A stretch of DNA of 8,473 nt, from the NCBI GenBank assembly GCA_002363695.1, contig DEWO01000137.1, positions 1-8,473 on the forward strand. The letters run 5' to 3'. A program made the position numbers and the translations under genes. The notes under the pieces are model-generated. The model worked only from the letters and a program-made list of their open reading frames with translations, did not search any database and was not told the origin of the DNA. Below, in pieces: positions 1-6,378 of this stretch (within the stretch, counting starts at the first letter, position 1; the number at the start of each line of letters is the position of its first letter). Origin of the DNA: Prevotella sp. UBA3208 (GTDB taxonomy: Bacteria > Bacteroidota > Bacteroidia > Bacteroidales > Bacteroidaceae).

Positions 1-1501
1 CAGGCACCTCGCCCTCGTAGTAATAACGTCCGATGCCCGACTCGCCCAGATAGTCGAGTCCTGTCCACACAAAGTCTCCGAGGATATAGTCATGGTCCAT
101 CGCCCACCGATAGTTACGCCAGGCGTCACGGGGGAAGCTCTCGGTCTGCATCATCACCCTGGATGGCACACGTTCGTGGTCGCTCTCTGCCTTGAATATC
201 ATGTAGTTATAGCCAACGATATCGTGCTCGGCAGCCAGCGGGTCATAGATGTCCCAGTCGCTGTCCCAGGCTGCAAGAGCTGAGGTAACAGGACGGTGCT
301 GGGCATCCTGCTGACGGATGCGCTCTGCCATCTGGTGAGCAGTCTTGACGACCTCTATCTTCTTGCGCTCGATAACCTCGTTGCCTATGCTCCAACAGAA
401 GATGCTGGGGTGCAGACGGTCACGAAGCACCATCGCGTCGATGTCACGCTGCCACCACTGGTCTATCAACAGGTGGTAGTCGTAGTCGTTCTTCTTCTCG
501 CGCCAGCCGTCGAACGCTTCGTCAATGACCAGCAGCCCCAGTTCGTCACAGGCTCTGAGAAAGGTCTCAGAGGGAGGGTTGTGCGAGGTACGGACGGCAT
601 TGAAGCCAGCCTCCTTCATCAGCTTGGCCTTGCGATATTCCGCCTCGTCGTAGGCAGCAGCCCCCAGGATGCCGTTATCGTGGTGGACACAGGCACCGTT
701 AAGCTTCAGTGGCTTGCCGTTGAGCAGCAGTCCGCGACGAGCGTCATACTCGATGGTACGGATGCCATAGCTGACACTAACCTTGTCGCCGCCAGGTGCT
801 TCAAGTTCTGCCTTGTAGAGATAGGGATTGTCGGGCGACCACAGCCTAGGCTGAGCCACCTCCAGCTTGCGCTCGATGGAAAAGGTGGTACCGTCCTCGC
901 GGATGACGTTGGCTGTCAGCAGCACGTGGTGTACGTCGGGCGTGGTCACCTGGATGCTCCAGTCATCAATGTAGGTCTTGGGCGTGGTGACGAGCCACAC
1001 GTTGCGATAGATGCCAGAGCCGGAGTACCAGCGACAGTTCTTCTGCTGCGAATTGTCTACACTGACCACAATCTCGTTGCGTCCAGCCTGAAGATAAGGC
1101 GTGGCATCGACCCAGAACGACGAGTAGCCATAGGGCCAGCCTCCAGCCAGATGACCATTGACATAGACGCGCGAGTTCATGTAGACCCCTTCGAAGTAGA
1201 GGCGCACCTTCTTGCCGGCATAGTCCTTGCCCAGCGTCAGCATCCGGCGATACCAGCCCTTGCCAGCAGGCAGATAGGCTCCCTCGCCACCAGTGACGGC
1301 ATTGCGATCGAAGCGCTGGTGGATACTCCAGTCGTGGGGCAACGTGACAGCCTGCGACTTGGTGAAGTCACTGTCGTTCAACACAAACTGCCACTGGTCG
1401 TTGAGCAGCTGCTTACGCTGGATGTCAGCAGCCTCGGCAGAGGTGCAGCAGGCGGCAAGGGCCACCACCAGCATTTTGGCAGAAAGATTAAGAAGTTTCA
1501 T
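1..1501 (-). CDS. Exported glycoside hydrolase family 2 enzyme, beta-galactosidase-like (3' end outside window)
   Basis: Predicted exported GH2 exo-glycosidase; 500 residues are visible and the C-terminus is lost at the window edge. It starts MKLLNLSAKM, followed by a hydrophobic stretch. Signal peptidase I could cut near residues 22-25, but residues 15-18 read LAAC, a possible lipobox. The order fits GH2: sugar-binding jelly-roll about 28-172 (HDWS at 57, GSGIYRNVWL at 161), Ig-like domain about 175-255, then a TIM barrel with FNAVRTSHNPPSE around 300-312. The acid/base glutamate is E375 in WSIGNE, and the likely nucleophile is E454 in MMQTESF. It then reads ILGDFVWTGLDYLGESG, typical of large Bacteroidetes GH2 proteins. 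Beta-galactosidase is the commonest activity of this type, but beta-glucuronidase or another exo-activity cannot be excluded. The role is presumably glycan breakdown outside the cytoplasm. The start lies 66 bp after the TPR gene. I see no convincing own promoter. Confidence 0.92.
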   Translation of the reverse strand, partial: MKLLNLSAKMLVVALAACCTSAEAADIQRKQLLNDQWQFVLNDSDFTKSQAVTLPHDWSIHQRFDRNAVTGGEGAYLPAGKGWYRRMLTLGKDYAGKKVRLYFEGVYMNSRVYVNGHLAGGWPYGYSSFWVDATPYLQAGRNEIVVSVDNSQQKNCRWYSGSGIYRNVWLVTTPKTYIDDWSIQVTTPDVHHVLLTANVIREDGTTFSIERKLEVAQPRLWSPDNPYLYKAELEAPGGDKVSVSYGIRTIEYDARRGLLLNGKPLKLNGACVHHDNGILGAAAYDEAEYRKAKLMKEAGFNAVRTSHNPPSETFLRACDELGLLVIDEAFDGWREKKNDYDYHLLIDQWWQRDIDAMVLRDRLHPSIFCWSIGNEVIERKKIEVVKTAHQMAERIRQQDAQHRPVTSALAAWDSDWDIYDPLAAEHDIVGYNYMIFKAESDHERVPSRVMMQTESFPRDAWRNYRWAMDHDYILGDFVWTGLDYLGESGIGRYYYEGEVP

Positions 1502-1540
1502 AGTTGATAAAAAATAAGTTTAGTAAGTTATTGGGGTAAT

Positions 1541-1573
1541 CCCTGAACCTGAATACAGGAAACAGGTTCAGGG
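1541..1573 (-). terminator. Perfect 11-bp inverted repeat at the end of the ffh-folD-TPR operon
   Basis: CCCTGAACCTG (1541-1551) and CAGGTTCAGGG (1563-1573) are perfect reverse complements separated by 11 bases, so the transcript can form an 11-bp hairpin. The TPR gene's stop codon (1568-1570) lies inside the upstream arm. No U-tract follows directly; the nearest T-run on the transcribed sense lies about 30 bases further on, close to the GH2 start. It could be a weak terminator, an mRNA 3'-end stabiliser, or a control element for read-through into the GH2 gene. An inner CCTG-AATA-CAGG stem (1548-1559) offers an alternative fold. Confidence 0.5.
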
Positions 1574-1750
1574 ATTGTACATATCCTTGCAGTAGAAGGC
1601 CATGATGTCGTCGAGCATCCGCTTAGCCTCAACAGCGGGGCTGTCGGGGTCCAGCTCAATGGCACGAATGTAGCAGTTGATAGCCTCGTGCCACTTGGAC
1701 TCCTTGCGATAGGCATTGCCCTGCTCGTACCACTCCTGCGCAGTCATCAT
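1568..1750 (-). CDS. Small single-TPR protein (60 aa)
   Basis: A 60-residue cytoplasmic protein that is essentially one tetratricopeptide repeat plus a third helix. The TPR signature positions are present: W7/Y8, G11, A13/Y14, A23, Y27, A30 and P35, within EWYEQGNAYRK and EAINCYIRAIELDP. The C-terminal helix (about 39-54) ends in KDMYNP. There is no signal peptide or membrane segment. It begins 6 bp after the folD stop, so it is almost certainly the third gene of the ffh-folD operon. Two ATGs stand in tandem (MM), and either could be the start. TPRs bind peptides or proteins, but one repeat rarely acts alone, so a partner is likely. No specific function can be assigned. From memory, similar small TPR proteins occur after folD in other Bacteroidales; this was not checked. 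Confidence 0.82.
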   Translation of the reverse strand: MMTAQEWYEQGNAYRKESKWHEAINCYIRAIELDPDSPAVEAKRMLDDIMAFYCKDMYNP

Positions 1751-1756
1751 TACGAA

Positions 1757-2644
1757 CTACTTGTAGTATTCCTTCTTGCCTGCAGCGAGGGTATTCTTCA
1801 TCAGCGAGCAGATGGTCATAGGCCCTACTCCACCAGGTACGGGAGTGATGAACGAGCACTTGTCAGCCACCTCGTCGAACTTCACGTCACCATTCAGACG
1901 GAAGCCGCTCTTGCGCGTTGCGTCAGGCACACGGGTGGTACCTACGTCTATGATGACAGCTCCGGGCTTTACCATGTCGGCCGTCACAAAGTCGGGCTGA
2001 CCAATGGCAGCAATGATGATGTCGGCCTCGCGGCATTCCTCCTTCAGCGTCTTCGAACGCGAGTGGCAGACAGTGACGGTGGCGTCGCCATACTGCTTCT
2101 GCATCATGAGCTGGGCCATGGGCTTGCCCACGATGTTAGAGCGTCCCAGAATGACGCACTTCTTGCCTGATGTCTCGATATTGTAGCGCTTCAGCAGGGT
2201 GATGATGCCCAGGGGCGTTGCCGAGATAAAGCATGGCAGCCCGATGGCCATGCGACCCACATTGATGGGATGGAAGCCGTCTACATCCTTGCGATAGTCA
2301 ATGGCCTCGATGATTTTCTGCTCGTCTATGTGCTTGGGCAGAGGCAGCTGGACAATGAAGCCGTCGACATCGTCGTCGCGATTCAGCTTGTCCACGCAAG
2401 CCAGCAGTTCCTCTTCAGTCACGTCGGCCTCATAGCGGATGAGGGTGGACTTGAAGCCACAGGCCTCGCAGGCCAGCACCTTGTTCTTCACATAGGTTTC
2501 AGAACCACCATCGTGGCCTACCAACACTGCTGCCAGGTGGGGCTGCTTGCCTCCACGTGCCATGATGGCCTTCACCTCTTCTGCAATCTCGGCCTTGATG
2601 GCCGTTGCTGTTGCTTTTCCGTCAATAAGTTGCATATCTTTCAT
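1757..2644 (-). CDS. folD: Bifunctional methylene-THF dehydrogenase / methenyl-THF cyclohydrolase FolD
   Basis: FolD oxidises 5,10-methylene-tetrahydrofolate to methenyl-THF with NADP+, then hydrolyses it to 10-formyl-THF, supplying one-carbon units for purines and initiator tRNA formylation in the cytoplasm. At 295 residues it has the usual length. The catalytic set is complete: Y51 and K55 in SETYVKNK, Q99 in VQLPLP, and D122 in KDVDGFHP, each one position beyond the E. coli residues as I remember them (Y50, K54, Q98, D121). The Rossmann cofactor part includes [12 protein letters not shown] (164-175). The signature [10 protein letters not shown] is at 268-277. The ATG lies 2 bp after the ffh stop, which suggests translational coupling. 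A second ATG at codon 4 (2633-2635) is an alternative start that would lose only three residues. The TPR gene follows after 6 bp. Confidence 0.97.
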   Translation of the reverse strand: MKDMQLIDGKATATAIKAEIAEEVKAIMARGGKQPHLAAVLVGHDGGSETYVKNKVLACEACGFKSTLIRYEADVTEEELLACVDKLNRDDDVDGFIVQLPLPKHIDEQKIIEAIDYRKDVDGFHPINVGRMAIGLPCFISATPLGIITLLKRYNIETSGKKCVILGRSNIVGKPMAQLMMQKQYGDATVTVCHSRSKTLKEECREADIIIAAIGQPDFVTADMVKPGAVIIDVGTTRVPDATRKSGFRLNGDVKFDEVADKCSFITPVPGGVGPMTICSLMKNTLAAGKKEYYK

Positions 2645-2646
2645 TC

Positions 2647-3999
2647 TTAAAATTTCGGCATTCCACCCTTCATCTTCATAGCGGCGGCCATCTGGGCCAT
2701 ACGGCTGGACCCCATGCCGCTGACCATCTTCATCATCTTACGCGTCTGGTCGAACTGCTTCATGAGGCGGTTGACCTCCTCAATCTTAGTGCCCGAGCCC
2801 TTGGCAATGCGCAGGCGGCGGCTCTGGTTGATGATGTCGGGATTCTGACGCTCCTTGGGAGTCATCGAATTGATGATGGCCTCAATGCCCTTGAAGGCAT
2901 TGTCGTCTATGTCTATATCCTTGATGGCCTTGCCCACACCAGGAATCATCGAGGCGAGGTCCTTGATGTTACCCATCTTCTTGATCTGCTGAATCTGAGC
3001 CATGAAGTCATCAAAGTCGAACTTGTTCTTACGAATCTTCTTCTCCAGGCGCTTGGCCTCTTCCTCGTCGAACTGCATCTGAGCACGTTCCACAAGCGAC
3101 ACCACATCGCCCATACCCAGAATACGGTCGGCCATACGCTCAGGATGGAACACATCGATAGCCTCCATCTTCTCGCCCGTACCCACAAACTTGATGGGCT
3201 TGGTGACGACAGTGCGTATCGACAGGGCAGCACCGCCACGGGTGTCACCGTCCAACTTGGTCAGTACCACACCGTCGAAGTCCAGACGGTCGTTGAACTC
3301 CTTGGCCGTGTTGACTGCATCCTGACCCGTCATGGAGTCAACCACAAAGAGCGTCTCGTCGGGCTGAATAGCCTCCTTCAGGGTTGCTATCTCGTTCATC
3401 ATCTCCTCGTCGACAGCCAGACGGCCGGCAGTATCGATGATGACTACGTTATAGTTCTTGGCTTTGGCCTCACGAATAGCGTGCTGGGCTATCTCAACCA
3501 CATTCTTGTTGTCGGGTTCGCTATAGACTGGAACGCCTACCGACTCGCCCACTACGTGAAGCTGCTGGATAGCAGCAGGACGGTAGACATCGCAGGCCAC
3601 CAGCAACGGACTCTTGTGCTGACGATCTTTCAGCATCTTGGCAAGCTTACCAGAGAAGGTGGTCTTACCCGAACCTTGCAGACCCGACATCAGCACGATG
3701 GCCGGATGGCCCTCCAGTTTCAGCTCTACGGCCTTGCCGCCCATCAGCTCGGCCAGCTCGTCGTGAACAATCTTCACCATCAGCTGGCTGGGCTTGATAG
3801 CCGTCAGCACATTCATACCTAAAGCCTTCTGCTTCACGGTGTCAGTGAATGTCTTGGCTACCTTGTAGTTCACATCGGCATCCAACAGGGCCTTACGCAC
3901 ATCTTTCAGTGTCTCCGCTACATTGATCTCGGTGATTTTTCCCTCACCTTTCAGTATCTTGAACGACCGTTCAAGTCTGTCACTTAAGTTTTCAAACAT
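2647..3999 (-). CDS. ffh: Signal recognition particle GTPase Ffh
   Basis: Ffh binds 4.5S RNA and signal sequences of emerging membrane and secretory proteins and, with FtsY, delivers ribosomes to the Sec translocon. The 450-residue product has all parts. The N domain is about 1-90. The G domain carries GLQGSGKTT (106-114), DVYRPAA (137-143), DTAGR (189-193), TKLDGD (247-252) and GTGEK (273-277). The M domain is about 295-450, with the RNA-binding [10 protein letters not shown] (394-403) and a methionine-rich C-terminus that forms the signal-peptide groove. I chose the ATG at 3997-3999 ([11 protein letters not shown]), the family's normal N-terminus. An in-frame ATG at 4026 would add nine residues, but it overlaps the probable -7 promoter element and would lie upstream of the transcript start. 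It is first in an operon with folD and the TPR gene. Confidence 0.97.
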   Translation of the reverse strand: MFENLSDRLERSFKILKGEGKITEINVAETLKDVRKALLDADVNYKVAKTFTDTVKQKALGMNVLTAIKPSQLMVKIVHDELAELMGGKAVELKLEGHPAIVLMSGLQGSGKTTFSGKLAKMLKDRQHKSPLLVACDVYRPAAIQQLHVVGESVGVPVYSEPDNKNVVEIAQHAIREAKAKNYNVVIIDTAGRLAVDEEMMNEIATLKEAIQPDETLFVVDSMTGQDAVNTAKEFNDRLDFDGVVLTKLDGDTRGGAALSIRTVVTKPIKFVGTGEKMEAIDVFHPERMADRILGMGDVVSLVERAQMQFDEEEAKRLEKKIRKNKFDFDDFMAQIQQIKKMGNIKDLASMIPGVGKAIKDIDIDDNAFKGIEAIINSMTPKERQNPDIINQSRRLRIAKGSGTKIEEVNRLMKQFDQTRKMMKMVSGMGSSRMAQMAAAMKMKGGMPKF

Positions 4000-4023
4000 A
4001 TATACCTTATTTATATTGGGGTG

Positions 4024-4055
4024 CAAAATTAAATAAAAAAAACGAGACTGACAAA
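4024..4055 (-). promoter_or_regulatory. Bacteroidetes-type promoter of ffh-folD-TPR
   Basis: On the minus strand, TTTG (4052-4055) and TAATTTTG (4024-4031) are separated by 20 bases. This matches the known Bacteroides sigma factor pattern of TTTG at -33 and TAnnTTTG at -7. The predicted transcript start is near 4016-4020, giving a short A/T-rich leader of about 20 nt before the ATG at 3999. The -33 element lies in the loop of the preceding operon's terminator. This is a sequence match only; no start site was measured. Confidence 0.7.
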
Positions 4056-4072
4056 TAATGAGCCCCGTTTTT
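4035..4072 (-). terminator. Intrinsic terminator of the HD-djlA-queH operon
   Basis: Reading on the minus strand from the queH stop codon, AAAACGGGGCT pairs with AGTCTCGTTTT. This gives about 11 pairs, including two G-U wobbles, around an 11-base loop. It runs into eight consecutive T (4035-4042 on the + strand as A). This is a standard rho-independent terminator. It begins at the queH stop codon (4071-4073) and overlaps the ffh promoter. Confidence 0.8.
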
Positions 4073-4709
4073 AATCTTTCTGCTGCGAAAACTCACAGCC
4101 GCAGTACTGCTGGTTGTAGAAGTCGTATTCTTTCAGTAGCTGGTTGCGCCGTTCCTGTAGTCCGCCCTTGCGCCAGTTCTGAGCCCAGAAATGAAGGCTG
4201 AAGGCTGACGGTTGAGGGCTGAGCGGTGAAGGCTGGGACGTGTTGTTGATGACTTCTTCGGCAACGTGGCCTGCACGTTCTATCTGCTCCAGGCTCTTCC
4301 AGCGGCTGGAGGCCAGCGTAGTGGCGAAATAGGCGATGCCCAGTTCTTGTGCCTTTTGGGCTGTCTTGACAAGTCGCAGCGTGAAGCACTGCTCACAGCG
4401 ACGTCCACGCTCAGGTTCTCCCTCCAGTCCGCAGACCCCTTGTCGCCACCCCTCATGGTCATAGTCACCGTCTATCCACTTCAAACCCAGCGACTCTGCA
4501 TGGCGCTTACTCTCATTCTTACGGATGTCGTACTCCTCGCGAGGATAGATGTTGGGATTGTAATAGAAAATGGTGGGGCGCACGTTGTGCTGTAGCAGCC
4601 ACTCGACGATGGCCGATGAACAGGGAGCACAGCAGGCATGGAGCAATACCTCAGTACAACCTTCAGGAATGACAATAGGTGGTTGTTTCACAAGCCGCGG
4701 GCCTTCCAT
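4071..4709 (-). CDS. queH: Epoxyqueuosine reductase QueH
   Basis: QueH (formerly DUF208) reduces epoxyqueuosine to queuosine in tRNAs with GUN anticodons, the last step of Q synthesis; it is unrelated in sequence to QueG. The 212-residue product has the conserved cysteines: adjacent C26 and C27 plus C30 in HACCAPCS, C105/C108 in RRCEQCF, and C203/C205 in YCGC. In the family these serve the iron-sulfur cluster, nearby metal and redox pair. [12 protein letters not shown] (49-60) and [11 protein letters not shown] (178-188) are also typical. Residues 159-173 ([15 protein letters not shown]) come from a heptamer repeat tract between EEVINN and FWAQNW. They look like an insertion in a surface loop; the frame stays open and no key residue is lost. 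The start overlaps the end of the djlA-like gene by 22 bp, implying translational coupling. A GTG at codon 7 is a less likely start. Confidence 0.93.
   Translation of the reverse strand: MEGPRLVKQPPIVIPEGCTEVLLHACCAPCSSAIVEWLLQHNVRPTIFYYNPNIYPREEYDIRKNESKRHAESLGLKWIDGDYDHEGWRQGVCGLEGEPERGRRCEQCFTLRLVKTAQKAQELGIAYFATTLASSRWKSLEQIERAGHVAEEVINNTSQPSPLSPQPSAFSLHFWAQNWRKGGLQERRNQLLKEYDFYNQQYCGCEFSQQKD
4192..4233. repeat. Six-unit heptanucleotide tandem repeat inside queH
   Basis: On the + strand this is six 7-base units: TGAAGGC, TGAAGGC, TGACGGT, TGAGGGC, TGAGCGG, TGAAGGC. Three are identical and all six begin TGA. Read on the coding strand, each unit ends TCA and none of the three frames contains a stop. 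Six units make 42 bases, exactly 14 codons, so the queH frame is kept. One unit more or less would shift the frame. Confidence 0.85.
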
Positions 4710-5491
4710 ATTTTATCCTTGGCAGCATTGATTTCCTGGAACTTCTTCTCGGCAGCCTTGCGGATGTCCTCACCCAAGGCGGCCACCTTGTCAGGATGGT
4801 GCTCCAAGGCCAGTTTGCGATAAGCCTTCTTCAACTCGTCATCCGTAGCCGAGGGGCTGACACCCAACACCTGGTAGGCAGACTCGAGGTCGTCCTTGCC
4901 CAGTCCCAGCATGGAGTCCACTTCGTCGACAGACATCTGCATCCACTGGGCGCACTCCTTCATGGCAGTCACCTCTGTTGAGTCTACACGACCGTCTGCC
5001 TGCGAAATCAGCACGAGGAAATTGAGCAGTTGCAAACGCTGCGAGTAGTCCATGTTGTGGGCTATCTGTCCACAGCACTGCATCACCGTCTGCTTGAACT
5101 GATAGGCTCCCACGCGTTTCTGCTCGTCAAAGAGTTTTCTCAGTATCTCGTCGCCTTGCTGACGGGCCACATCGCCAAAGTTCTGACGCAGCACGTTGCG
5201 CACCAGTTCCATCTCGGAGTGCATCACCTTACCGTCAGCCTTAATGATATAGGAAGCCAGTACCAGCATGGAGAACAGGAAACTGTTGCGCTGTCCCTGA
5301 TAAGCCTGCTGCCGTCCGTATGTCTGCGACTCGAAGCCGCTCTGTCCGTCGAAAGTCCCTTGGGTCTCAGGCGTATTCACTGCATCGAGCATGGAGTCAA
5401 ACACCCCTCCCAGCACGATGCCAGCCAGAGCGCCCAAAGGCCCTGCGCTCATAAAGCCTAAGAATCCTCCTATCCACTTACCTAATGCCAT
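4688..5491 (-). CDS. djlA: DjlA-like membrane co-chaperone (TerB domain plus C-terminal J domain)
   Basis: This 267-residue protein has three parts. Residues about 5-33 form a glycine-rich hydrophobic segment, [20 protein letters not shown] onward, probably a membrane anchor without a cleavage site. Residues about 69-195 form an all-helical TerB-type domain, with [11 protein letters not shown] and [10 protein letters not shown] as its two similar acidic motifs. Residues about 204-267 form a J domain with HPD at 232-234 (LALEHHPDK), the motif that stimulates DnaK ATPase. This order matches DjlA, a membrane-tethered DnaK partner linked in E. coli to envelope stress, so the symbol rests on architecture. 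A Q/G-rich linker (about 40-68) separates anchor and TerB domain. The gene starts 28 bp after the HD hydrolase gene and overlaps queH by 22 bp. Its client in this organism is unknown. Confidence 0.85.
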   Translation of the reverse strand: MALGKWIGGFLGFMSAGPLGALAGIVLGGVFDSMLDAVNTPETQGTFDGQSGFESQTYGRQQAYQGQRNSFLFSMLVLASYIIKADGKVMHSEMELVRNVLRQNFGDVARQQGDEILRKLFDEQKRVGAYQFKQTVMQCCGQIAHNMDYSQRLQLLNFLVLISQADGRVDSTEVTAMKECAQWMQMSVDEVDSMLGLGKDDLESAYQVLGVSPSATDDELKKAYRKLALEHHPDKVAALGEDIRKAAEKKFQEINAAKDKIWKARGL

Positions 5492-5501
5492 TTTACTATA
5501 A

Positions 5502-5522
5502 CGAATTATGAACTATGAACTA
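5502..5522. repeat. Short heptanucleotide repeat at the HD/djlA junction
   Basis: Three 7-base units on the + strand: CGAATTA, TGAACTA, TGAACTA; the last two are identical. The final unit includes the stop codon of the HD hydrolase gene (CTA at 5520-5522, TAG on the coding strand), and the array fills most of the 28-bp gap before the djlA-like gene. The units share GAA and the 7-base period with the repeat in queH. With only two exact copies it could be chance. Confidence 0.5.
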
Positions 5523-6188
5523 ATACTCGTGCCACCAGACTTTGCCTTCGCGCTCTTCGCGCTCCATGTCGTCTATCAGGCACTCGGCCAACCTGACCAC
5601 AGCCTCGTGAGGTACCTGAAAACGCGGATCGTCACTATGGGGATTGATGGCAGACAGAAAATGGGGCATCTCGCTCTTATACACCTCCTTCATGCGCGGA
5701 TCACTGCCATCGACACCCGAGCACGAATAAGTGATGTTGGCCAGACGGTCGCACAACTTGACGAAGGGAGCATAAGGAGTCTGGCGGATGCCCTGATAGT
5801 ACTTGTCCCCTGCCCTTTCGCCGCGTGTACGTCCCTTGTCGTTGGTCAGCGCATAGGCTATCTCCGTAGCCAGAAAAGCCTGTTCCTCCTTCAGGAACTG
5901 ACGGGCCGTCTTCATCACATCGTTATACGTCAGGCGGGCATCCTCAATGCTGTCGTGATAGTAGCCGCCAAAGAACAGCGGCAACACATCGTCCTCGCAG
6001 GCGCACACCAAATGGCCAAAATCGCGAATACCATTTACCACCATGTCCAGATGATAGCCGTAAGGCAGTGAGTCACCATAAAGCTGGTTAACACTCTGGT
6101 GCAGCTCATGAGCTGACTGACGGATTTTCTCTATCTGGTCAGCATATTTCTGCATGTAATTTTCAAACTCTTGTCGTTCCATAATCAT
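5520..6188 (-). CDS. Stand-alone HD-domain phosphohydrolase resembling (p)ppGpp hydrolases
   Basis: A 222-residue soluble protein with one HD domain in the arrangement of RelA/SpoT and MESH1 hydrolase domains. It has H46 in YGYHLDMVV, H78-D79 with E82-D83 in YYHDSIEDARLTY, and D147 in PFVKLCDRLANITY. These match the metal-binding and catalytic H...HD..ED...D pattern (HDxxEDT and KLADRLHN in SpoT). No synthetase, TGS or ACT domain is present, so if the substrate is (p)ppGpp it would be a small alarmone hydrolase. Another nucleotide phosphate is possible, because A84 replaces the usual threonine and there is little other identity to judge by. Helices at about 5-35 and 195-215 flank the core. 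It is first in the operon with djlA and queH and has its own promoter. Codon 3 (6180-6182) is an alternative ATG. Confidence 0.83.
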   Translation of the reverse strand: MIMERQEFENYMQKYADQIEKIRQSAHELHQSVNQLYGDSLPYGYHLDMVVNGIRDFGHLVCACEDDVLPLFFGGYYHDSIEDARLTYNDVMKTARQFLKEEQAFLATEIAYALTNDKGRTRGERAGDKYYQGIRQTPYAPFVKLCDRLANITYSCSGVDGSDPRMKEVYKSEMPHFLSAINPHSDDPRFQVPHEAVVRLAECLIDDMEREEREGKVWWHEY

Positions 6189-6198
6189 AATTTGCGCA

Positions 6199-6229
6199 CA
6201 AAGTTACGAAAAATCGAGAGCAAAACAAA
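6199..6229 (-). promoter_or_regulatory. Bacteroidetes-type promoter of the HD-djlA-queH operon
   Basis: On the minus strand, TTTG (6226-6229), 19 bases, then TAACTTTG (6199-6206), an exact TAnnTTTG -7 element at the expected distance from a -33 TTTG. The predicted transcript start falls just upstream of the ATG at 6188, giving a very short leader. If transcription begins at about 6191-6194, the message may be nearly leaderless for the first ATG and better suited to the ATG at 6182. Confidence 0.7.
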
Positions 6230-6250
6230 GAAACTTGTTTCTTTTTTTGC
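6199..6250. repeat. Hairpin/promoter module, copy A
   Basis: Contains GTTACGAAAAATCGAGAG on the + strand, followed by an inverted repeat: GCAAAA, a bulged C, AAAGAAAC, loop TT, GTTTCTTT, TTTTGC (6220-6250). This gives a 14-bp stem with a single bulge. The part near the gene carries the operon promoter. It is a diverged duplicate of copy B at 6282-6336, offset by 83 bases. Confidence 0.75.
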
Positions 6251-6267
6251 CGAGATAGAGTAAGTTC

Positions 6268-6282
6268 GCCATCTTTGATGGC
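6268..6282. repeat. Small inverted repeat GCCATC-TTT-GATGGC
   Basis: A perfect 6-bp inverted repeat around a 3-base loop lies between the two larger modules. It is not followed by a T-run on either strand. It could be an operator half-site pair or a remnant of the duplicated element. Confidence 0.35.
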
Positions 6283-6336
6283 AGAGTTACGAAAAAACGA
6301 GAGAAGAACAAAAGAAACGAGTTTCTTTTGTTCTTC
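6282..6336. repeat. Hairpin/promoter module, copy B
   Basis: Begins CAGAGTTACGAAAAAACGAG, parallel to copy A's CAAAGTTACGAAAAATCGAG, and ends in a perfect 16-bp inverted repeat (6303-6318 and 6321-6336) with only two bases between the arms. On the minus strand, TTTG (6309-6312), 19 bases, and TAACTCTG (6282-6289) repeat copy A's promoter geometry with one mismatch in the -7 box. It is therefore either a weak promoter or a decayed one. Confidence 0.75.
6291..6336 (-). terminator. Hairpin terminator of the kinase-permease unit
   Basis: The perfect 16-bp inverted repeat of copy B lies 42 bp after the permease stop codon. On the minus strand it is followed by TCTCG and then six T (6291-6296 on the + strand as A), and its 3' arm is itself T-rich. 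This resembles a rho-independent terminator with a slightly displaced U-tract. The + strand direction has no T-run, so it should act for minus-strand transcripts only. Confidence 0.7.
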
Positions 6337-6378
6337 AGAGAAAGTTTCGAGGAGATGGTTTACTACCCTATCTTCATG

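Noticed and set aside
296..1507. A 403-codon open frame on the + strand opposite the GH2 gene
   Set aside because: The minus strand of the same region encodes a recognisable GH2 enzyme with both catalytic glutamates. The + frame shows no known motif and is open only because the sense codons avoid TTA, CTA and TCA.
3145..3822. A 225-codon open frame on the + strand opposite ffh
   Set aside because: It lies wholly within the G-domain coding sequence of ffh, has no recognisable motif and no promoter. It is an antisense shadow.
4000..4026. Upstream ATG that would extend Ffh by nine residues
   Set aside because: It overlaps the probable -7 promoter element, and [11 protein letters not shown] at 3999 is the normal family N-terminus.
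4192..4233. The queH repeat as a CRISPR fragment or a disrupting frameshift
   Set aside because: The units are only 7 bases without spacers, and the frame continues correctly into [15 protein letters not shown], so queH is neither broken nor beside a CRISPR array.
6189..6378. The skew flip region as a replication origin
   Set aside because: The direction of the flip would fit an origin, but I found no DnaA boxes, no dnaA or other origin-linked gene, and the region is only 190 bp. The evidence is too thin to call it.
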